Both the position numbers and the translations under genes were made by a program. Positions 17,678-29,822 of a stretch of DNA of 64,000 nt are shown here, piece by piece. The notes below the pieces were generated by a model. The model ran no database searches. It had not been told where the DNA came from and saw nothing but the letters and a program-made list of their open reading frames with translations. This stretch comes from CBDCMJ01 sp965218875 (lineage in GTDB: Bacteria > Chloroflexota > Dehalococcoidia > Lucifugimonadales > UBA3495): NCBI GenBank assembly GCA_965218875.1, contig OZ244707.1:2356001-2420000 (forward strand). The letters are read 5' to 3'. Numbering within the stretch: the first letter of the stretch is position 1; every line of letters begins with the position of its first letter.

Positions 17678-19708
17678 GTGCTGTATCGCAGCTATCGCTA
17701 CTCCCAATGGGATGGCACCCAACGGCTGTTCGACCTGGACGCCGATGAGCTGATGGACCGGCTGTCGGACCAAGTCCTGGAGCAGGGGGACGTCATGCGG
17801 GCCCTGCGGGAGCTATTCCGCAACGGGCTCCAGAACCGTGACGGCCAGCAGCAGCCCGGGCTGAAAGACCTGATGGACCAGCTCAAGAACCGCCGGCGGG
17901 AGCAGCTTCAGCAATACGACATGGACTCGGTGGTGGACGACCTCAAAGAGCGGCTGGACGACATCGTCAAGACGGAACGGGAAGGCATCAGCCGCCGGTT
18001 GGAGGAGGCGGGCCTCCAGGTGTCGGAGGCCCCGGAAGACGAGCGCGACCAGACGGAGAGGCTGTTCAAGCTGCTGGAGGAGCGGGCGGAGCGAAACCGG
18101 GAGCGCCTGGACAACCTGCCCCAGGGGGTGGGGGGCCAGGTCCAGGAGTTGATGGAGTACGACTTCATGGACTCGGAGGCCCAGCGGAAGTTCCAGGAAC
18201 TTCTGGACATGCTCAAGAGCCAAATGGCCCAGAACATCTCCCAGCAGATGATGCAGCAGGCGCAAGACATAACTCCCGAAGACATGGCCGCCATGCGGGA
18301 GATGATGCGTCAGCTCAACGGGATGATGCGGGACCAGTTGGAGGGCCGGGAGCCCGATTTCCAGGGGTTCATGCAGCAGTTCAGCCCCATGTTCGGCCCC
18401 AATCCGCCCCAGAGCCTGCAGGAACTCATGGAGCTCCTGCAGCAGCAGTTGTCCCAAATGCAGTCGCTGCTGCAGAGCATGTCGCCGGAGATGCGCCGGG
18501 AACTGGAGGACGCCTTAAGCTCGGCGCTGGACGCCGACACCCGGCGGGAGATGGCCGAGATGGCGTCCCTGATGGAACAACTGATGCCCATGGACGAGTT
18601 CCGCCGTGAGTACCCATTCCTCGGCGACGACAGCCTGACCATGGAGCAGGCGATGGAAATGATGAGGGGCCTCCAGGAACAGGACCAACTGGAGGAAGCG
18701 CTGCGGCAGGCGATGCGCACCGGGAACCTGGAAGACGTGGACCCGGACAAGCTGGCCGAGTTGCTGGGCGACGAAGCCCGGCGCGTCTGGGAGGAACTGG
18801 ACCGGCTGCGCAAACTCCTGGAGGACGCGGGCTATCTGAGCACCGGTGACCAAGCGGACTTAACGGCGCGAGGCGTCCGCCGCATCGGCCAGAAGGCCCT
18901 CAAGGAGGTATTCGGCCACCTGAAGAAGGACCGTTTGGGCAACCACCTGGTCGACGCCAGGGGAGCCAACGGGGACCTGCTGGCCGACACCAAGCCCTAC
19001 GAATTCGGCGACCCGTTCCAGATAGACCTGCAGGCCACGGTCAGGAACGGGGTGCTGCGGGGCGGCCCTAAAGTGCCGGTGGCCCTGGGACCCGAGGACT
19101 TCGAGGTCTTCCGCACCGAGCACATGACCCGGACCGCCACCGTGGTGCTGCTGGACCAGAGCCGCTCCATGGGCTTGTTCGACAACTACCGGGCCGCGAA
19201 GAAGGTAACCCTGGCCCTCATGGCCTTGATTCGCACCCAATATCCCCGGGACACGCTGTACGTCGTCGGGTTCTCCGATTACGCCAGGGAGATCAAAGAG
19301 GAGGACCTGCCCAAGTCCAGTTGGAATGCTTGGGTATCCGGCACCAACTTGCACCACGCCCTGATGTTGTCCCGCAAGCTCCTTTCCAAAGAAAAGGGGG
19401 GCAGCCGCCAGATCCTGTTGATTACCGACGGGGAGCCCACAGCGCACCTGGAAGACGGGCGGTCGTTCTTCAGCTACCCTCCCAGCTACCGCACGGAAGT
19501 AGAGACGCTGAAGGAAGTCAAGCAGTGCACCCAGGAAGACATCGTAATCAATACCTTCATGCTGGAGAACTCCTACCAACTGGTCAATTTCGTGGACCGC
19601 CTGACCAAGATCAACCGGGGCCGGGCCTTCTATAGCAGTGCCGCCAACCTGGGGGAATACGTGCTGGTGGACTACGTGAGCAACCGCCGCAAGAGGGTCA
19701 TGGCCTGA
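17678..19708 (+). CDS. VWA domain-containing protein with long helical N-terminal region
   Basis: A 676-residue protein with no signal peptide. Residues ~15-440 are very rich in Glu, Gln, Met, Leu and Arg, with the look of long amphipathic or coiled-coil helices. The C-terminal von Willebrand A domain (about 485-655) has a MIDAS: DQSRSM near 492, the Thr in SGTNLHHAL near 555 and ITDGEP near 583. Such proteins usually act with a MoxR-type AAA+ ATPase in metal insertion or complex assembly, but none is encoded nearby. The GTG start at 17678 follows GAGGAAAA. Function is otherwise unknown. Confidence 0.8.
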   Translation: MLYRSYRYSQWDGTQRLFDLDADELMDRLSDQVLEQGDVMRALRELFRNGLQNRDGQQQPGLKDLMDQLKNRRREQLQQYDMDSVVDDLKERLDDIVKTEREGISRRLEEAGLQVSEAPEDERDQTERLFKLLEERAERNRERLDNLPQGVGGQVQELMEYDFMDSEAQRKFQELLDMLKSQMAQNISQQMMQQAQDITPEDMAAMREMMRQLNGMMRDQLEGREPDFQGFMQQFSPMFGPNPPQSLQELMELLQQQLSQMQSLLQSMSPEMRRELEDALSSALDADTRREMAEMASLMEQLMPMDEFRREYPFLGDDSLTMEQAMEMMRGLQEQDQLEEALRQAMRTGNLEDVDPDKLAELLGDEARRVWEELDRLRKLLEDAGYLSTGDQADLTARGVRRIGQKALKEVFGHLKKDRLGNHLVDARGANGDLLADTKPYEFGDPFQIDLQATVRNGVLRGGPKVPVALGPEDFEVFRTEHMTRTATVVLLDQSRSMGLFDNYRAAKKVTLALMALIRTQYPRDTLYVVGFSDYAREIKEEDLPKSSWNAWVSGTNLHHALMLSRKLLSKEKGGSRQILLITDGEPTAHLEDGRSFFSYPPSYRTEVETLKEVKQCTQEDIVINTFMLENSYQLVNFVDRLTKINRGRAFYSSAANLGEYVLVDYVSNRRKRVMA

Positions 19709-19813
19709 CGCGACCTGCGCCGCGAGTCCATCATGGGCGGGTCCACGCTGTCCTCGTTGGTCTCCGGGACTGCTCGTCAGTGCCGGCCGGATACCCGGGA
19801 CCCGGCCCGGCCC

Positions 19814-19842
19814 TTCCGTCCCGGCTGAACGGCTGTTATGAT
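19814..19842 (+). promoter_or_regulatory. Candidate promoter of the pyr operon
   Basis: A -10 hexamer TATGAT (19837-19842, five of six matches) has TTCCGT 17 bases upstream (19814-19819), a weak -35. Transcription from here would run through the PyrR leader. Confidence 0.4.
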
Positions 19843-19902
19843 GGGATCCGAAACCCACAAAGGAACGAACAAAGCAACAATATAGACCGCCAGGGTTAAA
19901 GG

Positions 19903-20043
19903 GCCGCCGTGGACCGGCGGCTGGGCTTTTAAGGCAGTCCTGTGAGGCTGGCAAAGTATGAGACCCTCAGTCGAGGCGCGAGGCCGCAGCCGGCGGTCCG
20001 CCGACCTTGCACCCCTTGCCAGCCCAATGGCCAGGGGTTTTTT
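19903..20043 (+). promoter_or_regulatory. PyrR-type attenuator leader
   Basis: The leader carries the conserved PyrR-binding segment at 19927-19956: TTTTAA, then CAGTCC-TGTGA-GGCTG, then GCAAAG, matching the binding loop known from Bacillus pyr leaders. CAGTC and GGCTG can pair to form the anti-antiterminator top. GGCTGGCAA at 19946-19954 can instead pair with TTGCCAGCC at 20016-20024, giving an antiterminator that blocks the 5' arm of the terminator at 20012-20043. High UMP with PyrR should favour termination. A 7-bp hairpin (19903-19909 with 19915-19921) precedes the site. Confidence 0.85.
20012..20043 (+). terminator. Intrinsic terminator of the pyr attenuator
   Basis: CCCCTTGCC (20012-20020) pairs with GGCCAGGGG (20029-20037) with one mismatch and an eight-base loop, followed directly by six T (20038-20043). 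Its 5' arm is shared with the antiterminator, as expected for a regulated terminator. Confidence 0.85.
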
Positions 20044-20115
20044 GTTGTCCCGGATGCCGAGGGTGCGGAGGACCGCCCAGGGAGAGTCTGCCCACACCAT
20101 CCGACGGGAAGGTAG

Positions 20116-20652
20116 ATGTCCGAACGCCAGATAATGAACCAAGAGGAAGTCCGCCGGGCCCTGGCCCGCATTGCCCACGAGATACTGGAGCGGAACCGGG
20201 GCGCGCAGGACTTGGTCCTGGTGGGCATTTACACCCGCGGTGTGATGCTGGCCAGCCGGTTGGCGAGCAACATCGCCGAGTTCGAGGGCAGCAAGGTGCC
20301 CGTCGCTACTCTGGACATCAGCCTGTACCGGGACGACCTCAAAGACCGCTCCCGGCCCGTGGTCCGGCCCACCAACATCCCGGTGGGCATCCACGACAAG
20401 AAAGTGGTCTTGGTTGATGACGTACTCTACACGGGGCGCACCATCCGCGCCGCCCTGGACGCCCTCAACGACTTCGGCCGCCCCCGGCAGGTGCAGCTTG
20501 CTATATTGCTGGACCGGGGGCACCGGGAGTTGCCCATCAGGCCCGATTACGTGGGCCAGAATATTCCTACGGCCATGGACGAACAGGTGAAAGTCCGGCT
20601 GGAGGAGACCGACCACCTGGACGAGGTGGCTATCGTTCGTGCTGACCGTTAG
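20116..20652 (+). CDS. pyrR: PyrR bifunctional regulator/uracil phosphoribosyltransferase
   Basis: A 178-residue PRTase-fold protein that binds pyr leader RNA in response to UMP and can make UMP from uracil and PRPP. It begins ERQIMNQEEVRRALARIAHEI, the usual PyrR opening, with LVGIYTRGVMLASRL and the PRPP-binding loop VLVDDVLYTGRTIRAALDAL near residues 97-117. The LLDRGHRELPIRPDYVG segment is diagnostic for PyrR over other PRTases. It is the first gene after the attenuator, so it autoregulates the operon. Confidence 0.95.
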   Translation: MSERQIMNQEEVRRALARIAHEILERNRGAQDLVLVGIYTRGVMLASRLASNIAEFEGSKVPVATLDISLYRDDLKDRSRPVVRPTNIPVGIHDKKVVLVDDVLYTGRTIRAALDALNDFGRPRQVQLAILLDRGHRELPIRPDYVGQNIPTAMDEQVKVRLEETDHLDEVAIVRADR

Positions 20653-20791
20653 GGCGGCCGCCGCTGAGACGAATGGACCGGCGCCGTCGGGGGAACCTGC
20701 CGGACGCGCCTGTCTTGGCGTCCCGACCCTCGCAAGCTCGGTGGCCTGAAAGCTTGGTGAACGGAAAGAGAGGCAAGGAGGACCGAGGGCT

Positions 20792-21805
20792 GTGACCGCT
20801 TCTCAGGCAGTCGAGACCTCCGCTTTGGCTCCGGCAGTAGGGCTGGTGCAGTTGCCCTCCAGGAAGCACGTGTTGGACTTGGACGACTTTGCCCCCTCGG
20901 AGATACTTGGGCTGCTGGAATCAGCCGAGGGCATGGCCGAGGTCTTGGGACGCGACATAAAGAAGGTGCCCACCCTCCGCGGCCGGGTGGTGGTAACCCT
21001 GTTCTACGAGTCCAGCACTCGGACCCGCATCTCCTTCGAAGAAGCGGGCAAAGTGTTGAGCGCCGACGTGATCAACATGAGCGCCTCGGCCAGCAGCGTG
21101 GAGAAGGGGGAGTCGCTGCTGAACACTGGTCTGACGCTTCAAGCCATGGGAGTCGACGCCATAGTAATACGCCATCCCCACGCCGGCGCTCCCCACCTGC
21201 TGGCCCGCCATCTGGACAAGGTGGGTGTGATCAACGCGGGGGACGGGATTCACGCCCACCCCACCCAGGCCCTGCTCGACTTGTACACCGTCCGGCAAAA
21301 GCTGGGCCGGCTGGAAGGGCTCAAGGTGGTCATCGTGGGTGACGTGCTGCACAGCAGGGTTGCCCGCTCCAATCTGTTGGGCTTCCGGAAAATGGGGGCC
21401 AGGGTGGTGCTCTGCGGGCCGTCCACCCTGCTTCCTCCGGACCTTCTCCGGCCCCGGGGGCTCCCTGGCTCGGATGACCCGGCGACGGTGGAAGTGGACA
21501 CCGACCTGGACCGCGCCGTCTGGCAAGCCGACGTAGTGATGGCCCTCCGCCTGCAGGCCGAGCGTCAGGACGCCGGTTACCTGCCCAGCCTGAGAGAGTA
21601 CGTGCGCCGTTGGCAGGTGACTGAAGAGCGCATGGCCGGCGCCAGCCCCAACGCCGTGGTGATGCACCCGGGACCCATGAACGAGGGCATAGAAATCAGC
21701 TCCGGCCTCGCCCACGGGCTCTCCTCGGCCATCGAGGAACAGGTTACCAACGGGGTCGCCGTCAGAATGGCGCTGCTCTACCAACTCTGCGCGGGTCGAA
21801 AGTAG
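20792..21805 (+). CDS. pyrB: Aspartate carbamoyltransferase catalytic subunit
   Basis: A 337-residue cytosolic enzyme joining carbamoyl phosphate and aspartate to carbamoyl-aspartate, the committed step of pyrimidine synthesis. The carbamoyl-phosphate loop FYESSTRTRISFE and the lid segment ASSVEKGESLLNT are intact. The aspartate-binding part VMALRLQAERQ and the MHPGPMNEGIEI motif are present. It has a roughly 25-residue N-terminal extension relative to compact PyrB proteins. GTG 20792 follows an AAGGAGG ribosome-binding site. No pyrI is visible. pyrC begins one base after its stop. Confidence 0.96.
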   Translation: MTASQAVETSALAPAVGLVQLPSRKHVLDLDDFAPSEILGLLESAEGMAEVLGRDIKKVPTLRGRVVVTLFYESSTRTRISFEEAGKVLSADVINMSASASSVEKGESLLNTGLTLQAMGVDAIVIRHPHAGAPHLLARHLDKVGVINAGDGIHAHPTQALLDLYTVRQKLGRLEGLKVVIVGDVLHSRVARSNLLGFRKMGARVVLCGPSTLLPPDLLRPRGLPGSDDPATVEVDTDLDRAVWQADVVMALRLQAERQDAGYLPSLREYVRRWQVTEERMAGASPNAVVMHPGPMNEGIEISSGLAHGLSSAIEEQVTNGVAVRMALLYQLCAGRK

Positions 21806-21806
21806 C

Positions 21807-23153
21807 GTGGCCGTCGAGTCGATAGCAATCAAGGGGGCCCGGGTCCTGGACCCCGCCAGGGGGATGGACGAGGTAACCGACATCCTGGTGCGGGACGGCA
21901 GGATCGCCGCCGTAGAAAATATGCCCGCAGGCATAGCGCCGGAGGGATGCCGGGTCATCGAGGCCGAAGGCCTGGTCGCCAGCCCCGGCTTCATCGACCT
22001 CCACTGCCACCTGCGGGAGCCTGGCTTCGAGTACAAAGAGACCATCGCCACCGGTTCCCGGGCCGCGGCCCGCGGAGGCTTCACCTCCGTTTGCTGCATG
22101 CCCAACACCGACCCTCCCATAGACAACGCGGCCGTTGTGGACCTCATCTGGCGGCGGGCCCGCGAGGAAGCCGCGGTCCGGGTGTATCCCATCGGCTGCA
22201 TCACCAAGGGACGGCAGGGCAGGACCCTGGCCGATATGGAGGAGTTGGCCGCCGCTGGCGCGGTGGCCTTCAGCGACGACGGGGACCCGGTGGCCGATCC
22301 CAATCTGATGAGACTGGCTTTGGCCTACAGCGCGGACTTGGGCCTTCCCGTCACCAATCATTGCCAGGAACACTCCCTGTCGGCGCAGGGAGTGATGGCG
22401 GAGGGTGCCGTCGCCACTCGCCTGGGTCTGCGGGGAATCCCCGCGGCGGCTGAAGACGTGATGATGGCCCGGGACATCTCCCTGGCGGAGCTTACCGGCG
22501 GCCGCTTGCATCTGGCCCACCTCAGCACCGGGGGCGCCGTCCCGCTGCTGCGCCAGGCCAAGGAGAGGGGCGTCAGGGTCACCGCCGAGGTGTGCCCCCA
22601 CCACCTGACCCTCACCGATCATTGGGTCCTGAGCGGCGGGGATGAGGAAGTGGAGTCTGCCGGGGCCCGCGCCTACGACACCAACGCCAAGGTATACCCG
22701 CCTCTCCGAGGCCGGGAGGACGTGGACGCCTTGATCGACGGCCTGGCGGCCGGGGTCATCGACTGCATCGCCACCGACCACGCGCCCCACGACCTGGTAA
22801 GCAAGCAGGTAACCTTCCAGGAGGCGGCCTTCGGCATCAGCGTCTTGGAGACCGCCCTGGGGTCTTCGTTGCGATTGGTCCATTCGGGTCGAATGACGTT
22901 GAATGACCTGGTCGAGCGCATGACGGTGGGGCCGGCCCGGGTGCTGGGGCCGCCGTTCCAGCCCTTGGCCACCCTGGAGCCGGGGACCCCGGCGGACATA
23001 GTGCTCTTCGATCCCAACCTGGAATGGGTGGTCGAGCCTCGATATTTCGCGTCCAAAGGCAAGAACACTCCGCTGCAGGGCGCAGTCTTGAAGGGCAGCG
23101 TGGCGGCGACTATCGTGGAGGGAAAGATCGTTTACTCCAGAGACGAGTCCTGA
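21807..23153 (+). CDS. pyrC: Dihydroorotase
   Basis: A 448-residue zinc amidohydrolase that closes carbamoyl-aspartate to dihydroorotate. The metal-binding LHCHLREPGFEYKE, the CCMPNTDPPIDN segment, VTNHCQEHSL, HLAHLSTGGAV and TDHAPHD are all present, so the active site appears complete. GTG start one base after pyrB and a stop overlapping the carA start as TGATG show tight translational coupling. Class I dihydroorotase length. Confidence 0.95.
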   Translation: MAVESIAIKGARVLDPARGMDEVTDILVRDGRIAAVENMPAGIAPEGCRVIEAEGLVASPGFIDLHCHLREPGFEYKETIATGSRAAARGGFTSVCCMPNTDPPIDNAAVVDLIWRRAREEAAVRVYPIGCITKGRQGRTLADMEELAAAGAVAFSDDGDPVADPNLMRLALAYSADLGLPVTNHCQEHSLSAQGVMAEGAVATRLGLRGIPAAAEDVMMARDISLAELTGGRLHLAHLSTGGAVPLLRQAKERGVRVTAEVCPHHLTLTDHWVLSGGDEEVESAGARAYDTNAKVYPPLRGREDVDALIDGLAAGVIDCIATDHAPHDLVSKQVTFQEAAFGISVLETALGSSLRLVHSGRMTLNDLVERMTVGPARVLGPPFQPLATLEPGTPADIVLFDPNLEWVVEPRYFASKGKNTPLQGAVLKGSVAATIVEGKIVYSRDES

Positions 23154-24286
23154 TGCCTGAGAGCTATTCACCAGCGCATCTGGTCTTGGAAGACGGTTCG
23201 GTCCATCTGGGCGAGGCCTTCGGCGCCGACTTGGAGGGCCACGGGGAAGTCGTGTTCAACACCAGTATGACCGGTTACCAGGAGGTGCTGACCGACCCGT
23301 CCTACGCCGCCCAGTTGGTCACCCTCACCTACCCGCTGGTGGGCAACTATGGGATAAACGCCGAGGACTTCGAGTCCCGGCGTATCCAGGTGGCGGGCCT
23401 AATCGTCAGGGAGCACTGCGATCTGCCCAGCCACGGCCTGAGCGAGCGCACACTGCACGAGTTCCTCCAGTCCCAGGGCATTCCCGGCCTCAGCGGGGTG
23501 GACACCCGGGCTATAGCCCGGCGCTTGAGAAGCAGCGGGGTCATGATGGGGCTTATAACCCGGGGAGACCCCGGCGCCGCTCTGGCCAGGCTTCCCCGGA
23601 TGGACCGCTACGGCGACTTGGACCTGGTGGCCACAGTCAGCACCGGGCAGGGTTACCGTTGGCGCGGGAACGCCCAAGACCCCCCTGACGCTGATGAATC
23701 TGAGAAGTATCGGGTGCTGGTTGTCGATTGCGGGGTGAAGTACAACATCTTGCGCTTGTTGCAGCAGCGAGGTTGCGAGGTCATGGTGGTCCCGCCGGCC
23801 ACCTCGGCGGAAGACATGCTGGCCCTAAACCCCGCGGGAATACTCCTGTCGCCCGGTCCCGGGGACCCCAGGATGCTGGATTCTCTGGTGACCACCGCGG
23901 GCGCGGTGCTGGGCCGGTTGCCCGTGCTGGGCATCTGCCTAGGCCAACAGGTGGTGGCCCGGGCCCTGGGAGCGGACACCTACAAGCTGAAGTTCGGCCA
24001 TCGAGGCGGCAACCACCCGGTTCAAGACCTGGAATCCGGACGGGTCTACATAACCGCCCAGAACCACGGCTACGCGGTGAGCGCCGACTCCCTCCCCTCC
24101 GGCCTGGAAGTGTCCCACCTCAATCTCAACGACGGCACCGTCGAAGGATTGCGCCACCGGGAGTTGCCCTTGTTGACCATCCAATATCACTCCGAAGCGT
24201 CACCGGGACCGCGGGACAACGAGTATATCTTCGATAGATTCCTGGGGATGATGGCCGAGTTCGCCGGCCGCCGAGGGACCGCCTAG
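23153..24286 (+). CDS. carA: Carbamoyl-phosphate synthase small subunit
   Basis: A 377-residue glutamine amidotransferase subunit that delivers ammonia to CarB. The N-terminal CarA-specific domain has GEVVFNTSMTGYQEVLTDPSY. The class I GATase domain has the nucleophile motif LGICLGQQVVARALG (Gln replaces the commoner His after the second Gly), the FGHRGGNHPVQD segment and IQYHSEASPGPRDNEY with catalytic His and Glu. The ATG overlaps the pyrC stop. The frame is open further upstream, but the overlap and homology decide the start. Confidence 0.95.
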   Translation: MPESYSPAHLVLEDGSVHLGEAFGADLEGHGEVVFNTSMTGYQEVLTDPSYAAQLVTLTYPLVGNYGINAEDFESRRIQVAGLIVREHCDLPSHGLSERTLHEFLQSQGIPGLSGVDTRAIARRLRSSGVMMGLITRGDPGAALARLPRMDRYGDLDLVATVSTGQGYRWRGNAQDPPDADESEKYRVLVVDCGVKYNILRLLQQRGCEVMVVPPATSAEDMLALNPAGILLSPGPGDPRMLDSLVTTAGAVLGRLPVLGICLGQQVVARALGADTYKLKFGHRGGNHPVQDLESGRVYITAQNHGYAVSADSLPSGLEVSHLNLNDGTVEGLRHRELPLLTIQYHSEASPGPRDNEYIFDRFLGMMAEFAGRRGTA

Positions 24287-24305
24287 TGGCCAAAACTGGC
24301 CACTA
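24284..24305 (+). other. Nine-base-pair hairpin at the carA stop codon
   Basis: TAGTGGCCA (24284-24292) and TGGCCACTA (24297-24305) form a perfect stem with loop AAAC. The stem includes the carA stop codon. No T-run follows, so it is not a classical terminator; it could pause polymerase, stabilise the upstream mRNA or modulate the downstream genes. Confidence 0.5.
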
Positions 24306-24484
24306 TTGCCCCCTGTACCGGTGGAACCTTCCGCCGCCGCCTTGGTATGCTGTGGCGAGCAATTTTCTCGAGTCGATGCCTGGGTCATGCCCGGAGCAAA
24401 TACGCCTGTCTCGAGAACCTTAACCTCGGGTGCGCCCCCGGCGGGTGGCGCCAGTACGCCCGGGGAATAATTTGGAGGTGCCCG

Positions 24485-24901
24485 ATGTCTTCCTTCACCA
24501 TGATGATGTTGGAGGAGGGTGTGGAGGTGGAGTTACCCACGGACTTGACGGGAATAATCGGAATACTGGACAAGGAAGTGCCTTATTTCGGCACCAACGG
24601 CCACGGCTACAGCGTCGCTGCCGGGAAGGCTACCCTGGGCAAGCGTTGGGACTTGATGATCAACGCCGTGGACTATTCCAACCGGCAACTTGGTCCCGTC
24701 ACCATCGGCCGGGTTGAGTTGGAAAAACTGGATGACTGCTCGGTGCAGCTCAGGATTCCTCCCCGGCACGAGCAGGACGTATCGGACGCCCTGACCCACG
24801 ATCCAGGCGGCCGTGTTTTCGGCTCCTTCGTGTGTCACACGCTCAATACGTTGCAGCGGCACCAGCTTATAGAACTTCCTGGCGTGCTGCCCACGGTCTA
24901 A
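24485..24901 (+). CDS. Conserved-looking protein of unknown function inside the pyr operon
   Basis: A 138-residue soluble protein I do not recognise. ATG 24485 is placed by a TTGGAGG ribosome-binding site and not by the longer open frame starting at 24347. It opens SSFTMMMLEEGVEVELPTDL and includes YFGTNGHGYSV, KRWDLMINAVDYSNRQ and IPPRHEQDVSDAL. There is no signal peptide, membrane segment or obvious metal motif; two cysteines occur. It sits between carA and carB in the same direction, 198 bases after carA, so it may be co-regulated with pyrimidine synthesis. Confidence 0.7.
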   Translation: MSSFTMMMLEEGVEVELPTDLTGIIGILDKEVPYFGTNGHGYSVAAGKATLGKRWDLMINAVDYSNRQLGPVTIGRVELEKLDDCSVQLRIPPRHEQDVSDALTHDPGGRVFGSFVCHTLNTLQRHQLIELPGVLPTV

Positions 24902-25145
24902 GAGGAAAAACCCGCGTAGTTGCCCGAAGGCCCCGCCCGCGCGGCCTCCGGGAAGTACGTGGACAATTCAGCCGCACGGACTGCGCGGAAGGTCAGGCCC
25001 GGCGCGCGGGCTTGGGGGAAAACAACCGCATCGCCGGGCCCCGGCGGTGGCTAAAGACTGGCGGGCGCCATCAGCCTGCGGGCTGGCGCCGCGGTTGCAA
25101 CGGGGCGCCAATGGAAGCGGCTCCTGAGGGGCCGCCGAGGAGGCC

Positions 25146-28493
<3,348 letters not shown>

Positions 28494-28505
28494 GAGGGAC
28501 CGGGC

Positions 28506-29459
28506 CTAAAAGTCCATCTCCACGCCAACCCCCCTGGCTCTTGCCCGGTCGTAAGCCAGCTTGGCGGCTGCCACGTCAGCCACTCCGGTCCCCATCAGCT
28601 TGGCGAAGATGATTTGGTCCCGCCGGTCCCGGCCCGGGACCACTCCGGCCACGGCGTGGCGCAGTTCCAGCAACCGGCTCCACTGCAAGAGGCCCCGGTC
28701 GACGGCGGCGGCCATATCGCCCGCCTCCAGGGGCGCCTGCTCTGCGGAGTCCACGAATATCTTGTCGGCCTTTTGGAAGACAGCCTCGTCGGACTCATGG
28801 GCCCGCCAGGTGGTGGGACCGGCGCCAATGGCCGTGACCCCCGCCCCCAGGTAATCGCCCTCTAGCACGGGAGACATGGCGGCGGCGACGGCCACCACTA
28901 CGTCGCTCCCTTCCATGGCCTCCCGGCTGCTGCCCGCCGGAGTGACTTCCACTCCCAGGGTCTCGGTCATGGCCTTGGCGAAGGCCTCCCGCCGTTCCGC
29001 GTTGCGGCTGAATACCTTGACCGCCTTGATATTCCGCACCCGGCATAGGGCTTCCAACTGGGTGGGCGCCTGATTGCCCGTGCCTATGACGCCGGCCACG
29101 GCGGCATCCGGGTTGGCCAGGTGCTTGACAGCGACTCCGGTGGTCGCCCCCGTACGCAGTTGCCCCAGCCGGTTTGCCTGGGTGTAGCACAGAAGCCGCC
29201 CGGTGTCCGCGTCGTACAGACTGATATGAAAAGAGTAGGTCCCGCTGACCACCGTGTAAGTCTTGACTCCCATGACTCCTTGATAGAACAGTCCTCCTCC
29301 CATGACGGAGAGCAGGGAACCACCGGAGACCAGCTTACGTCGGGGCAGGTTGGCCGCTTCGCCGCGGCCGAAGTGGCCCTGCATGGCCTCAATCGCCTCC
29401 AGCATGTCATCCATGGACATGCACTGGCGAATGTCGTCGTCCCTCAGGAAAAGCGTCAT
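28506..29459 (-). CDS. Ornithine cyclodeaminase/mu-crystallin family protein
   Basis: A protein of about 317 residues in the family of NAD(P)-dependent ornithine cyclodeaminases, alanine dehydrogenases and ketimine reductases. It has the N-terminal MTLFLRDDDIRQCMSMDDML, a central RTGATTGVAVKHLA segment, the dinucleotide fold VAGVIGTGNQAPTQLEAL and the FVDSAEQAPLEAGD segment. I chose ATG 29459; an in-frame ATG at 29522 would add 21 residues with no family match. It is convergent with carB at a 12-base gap. Substrate cannot be assigned. Confidence 0.86.
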   Translation of the reverse strand: MTLFLRDDDIRQCMSMDDMLEAIEAMQGHFGRGEAANLPRRKLVSGGSLLSVMGGGLFYQGVMGVKTYTVVSGTYSFHISLYDADTGRLLCYTQANRLGQLRTGATTGVAVKHLANPDAAVAGVIGTGNQAPTQLEALCRVRNIKAVKVFSRNAERREAFAKAMTETLGVEVTPAGSSREAMEGSDVVVAVAAAMSPVLEGDYLGAGVTAIGAGPTTWRAHESDEAVFQKADKIFVDSAEQAPLEAGDMAAAVDRGLLQWSRLLELRHAVAGVVPGRDRRDQIIFAKLMGTGVADVAAAKLAYDRARARGVGVEMDF

Positions 29460-29822
29460 ATCTGGCTGCCTCGCCGGGTGAAAGTCATGACCAGCAAACT
29501 GGACAAAATCGAGAACCTTCATGCTGAGGTTCGTTCTGGACCTCTAGCCGGCCACTGGTACTGTGGCTCCGGGTGAAAACCCGCCACGTGGAGTTGCGGT
29601 ACTAAGCGCGGCCCGATCGTTGGCCATGCTCACGCCACTCCCCGGTAACATTGCTTGCGATGCAACGATATCCTCTTCGGCAACATTTACTATGAGTCAA
29701 TTCGGTGCATTAAAGCATTGGCGGAAGCTGTGATACGATACGTCGGCCCCGCAGCCGAGAGGCTGGTTTCCTTGGGGTTCTTATTTTATCAAGATAGTCT
29801 GCACATAGGTGAGAGATTGTCA
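29460..29822. other. AT-richer intergenic region before the CotH-like gene
   Basis: About 360 bases between divergent genes, noticeably less GC-rich than the surroundings. It must hold the promoters of both neighbours, but I see no pair close to consensus at standard spacing and no conserved structure. Confidence 0.35.

Noticed and set aside
24941..25145. Possible second PyrR leader before carB
   Set aside because: No CAGTCC-GGCTG binding loop or terminator with a T-run is present.
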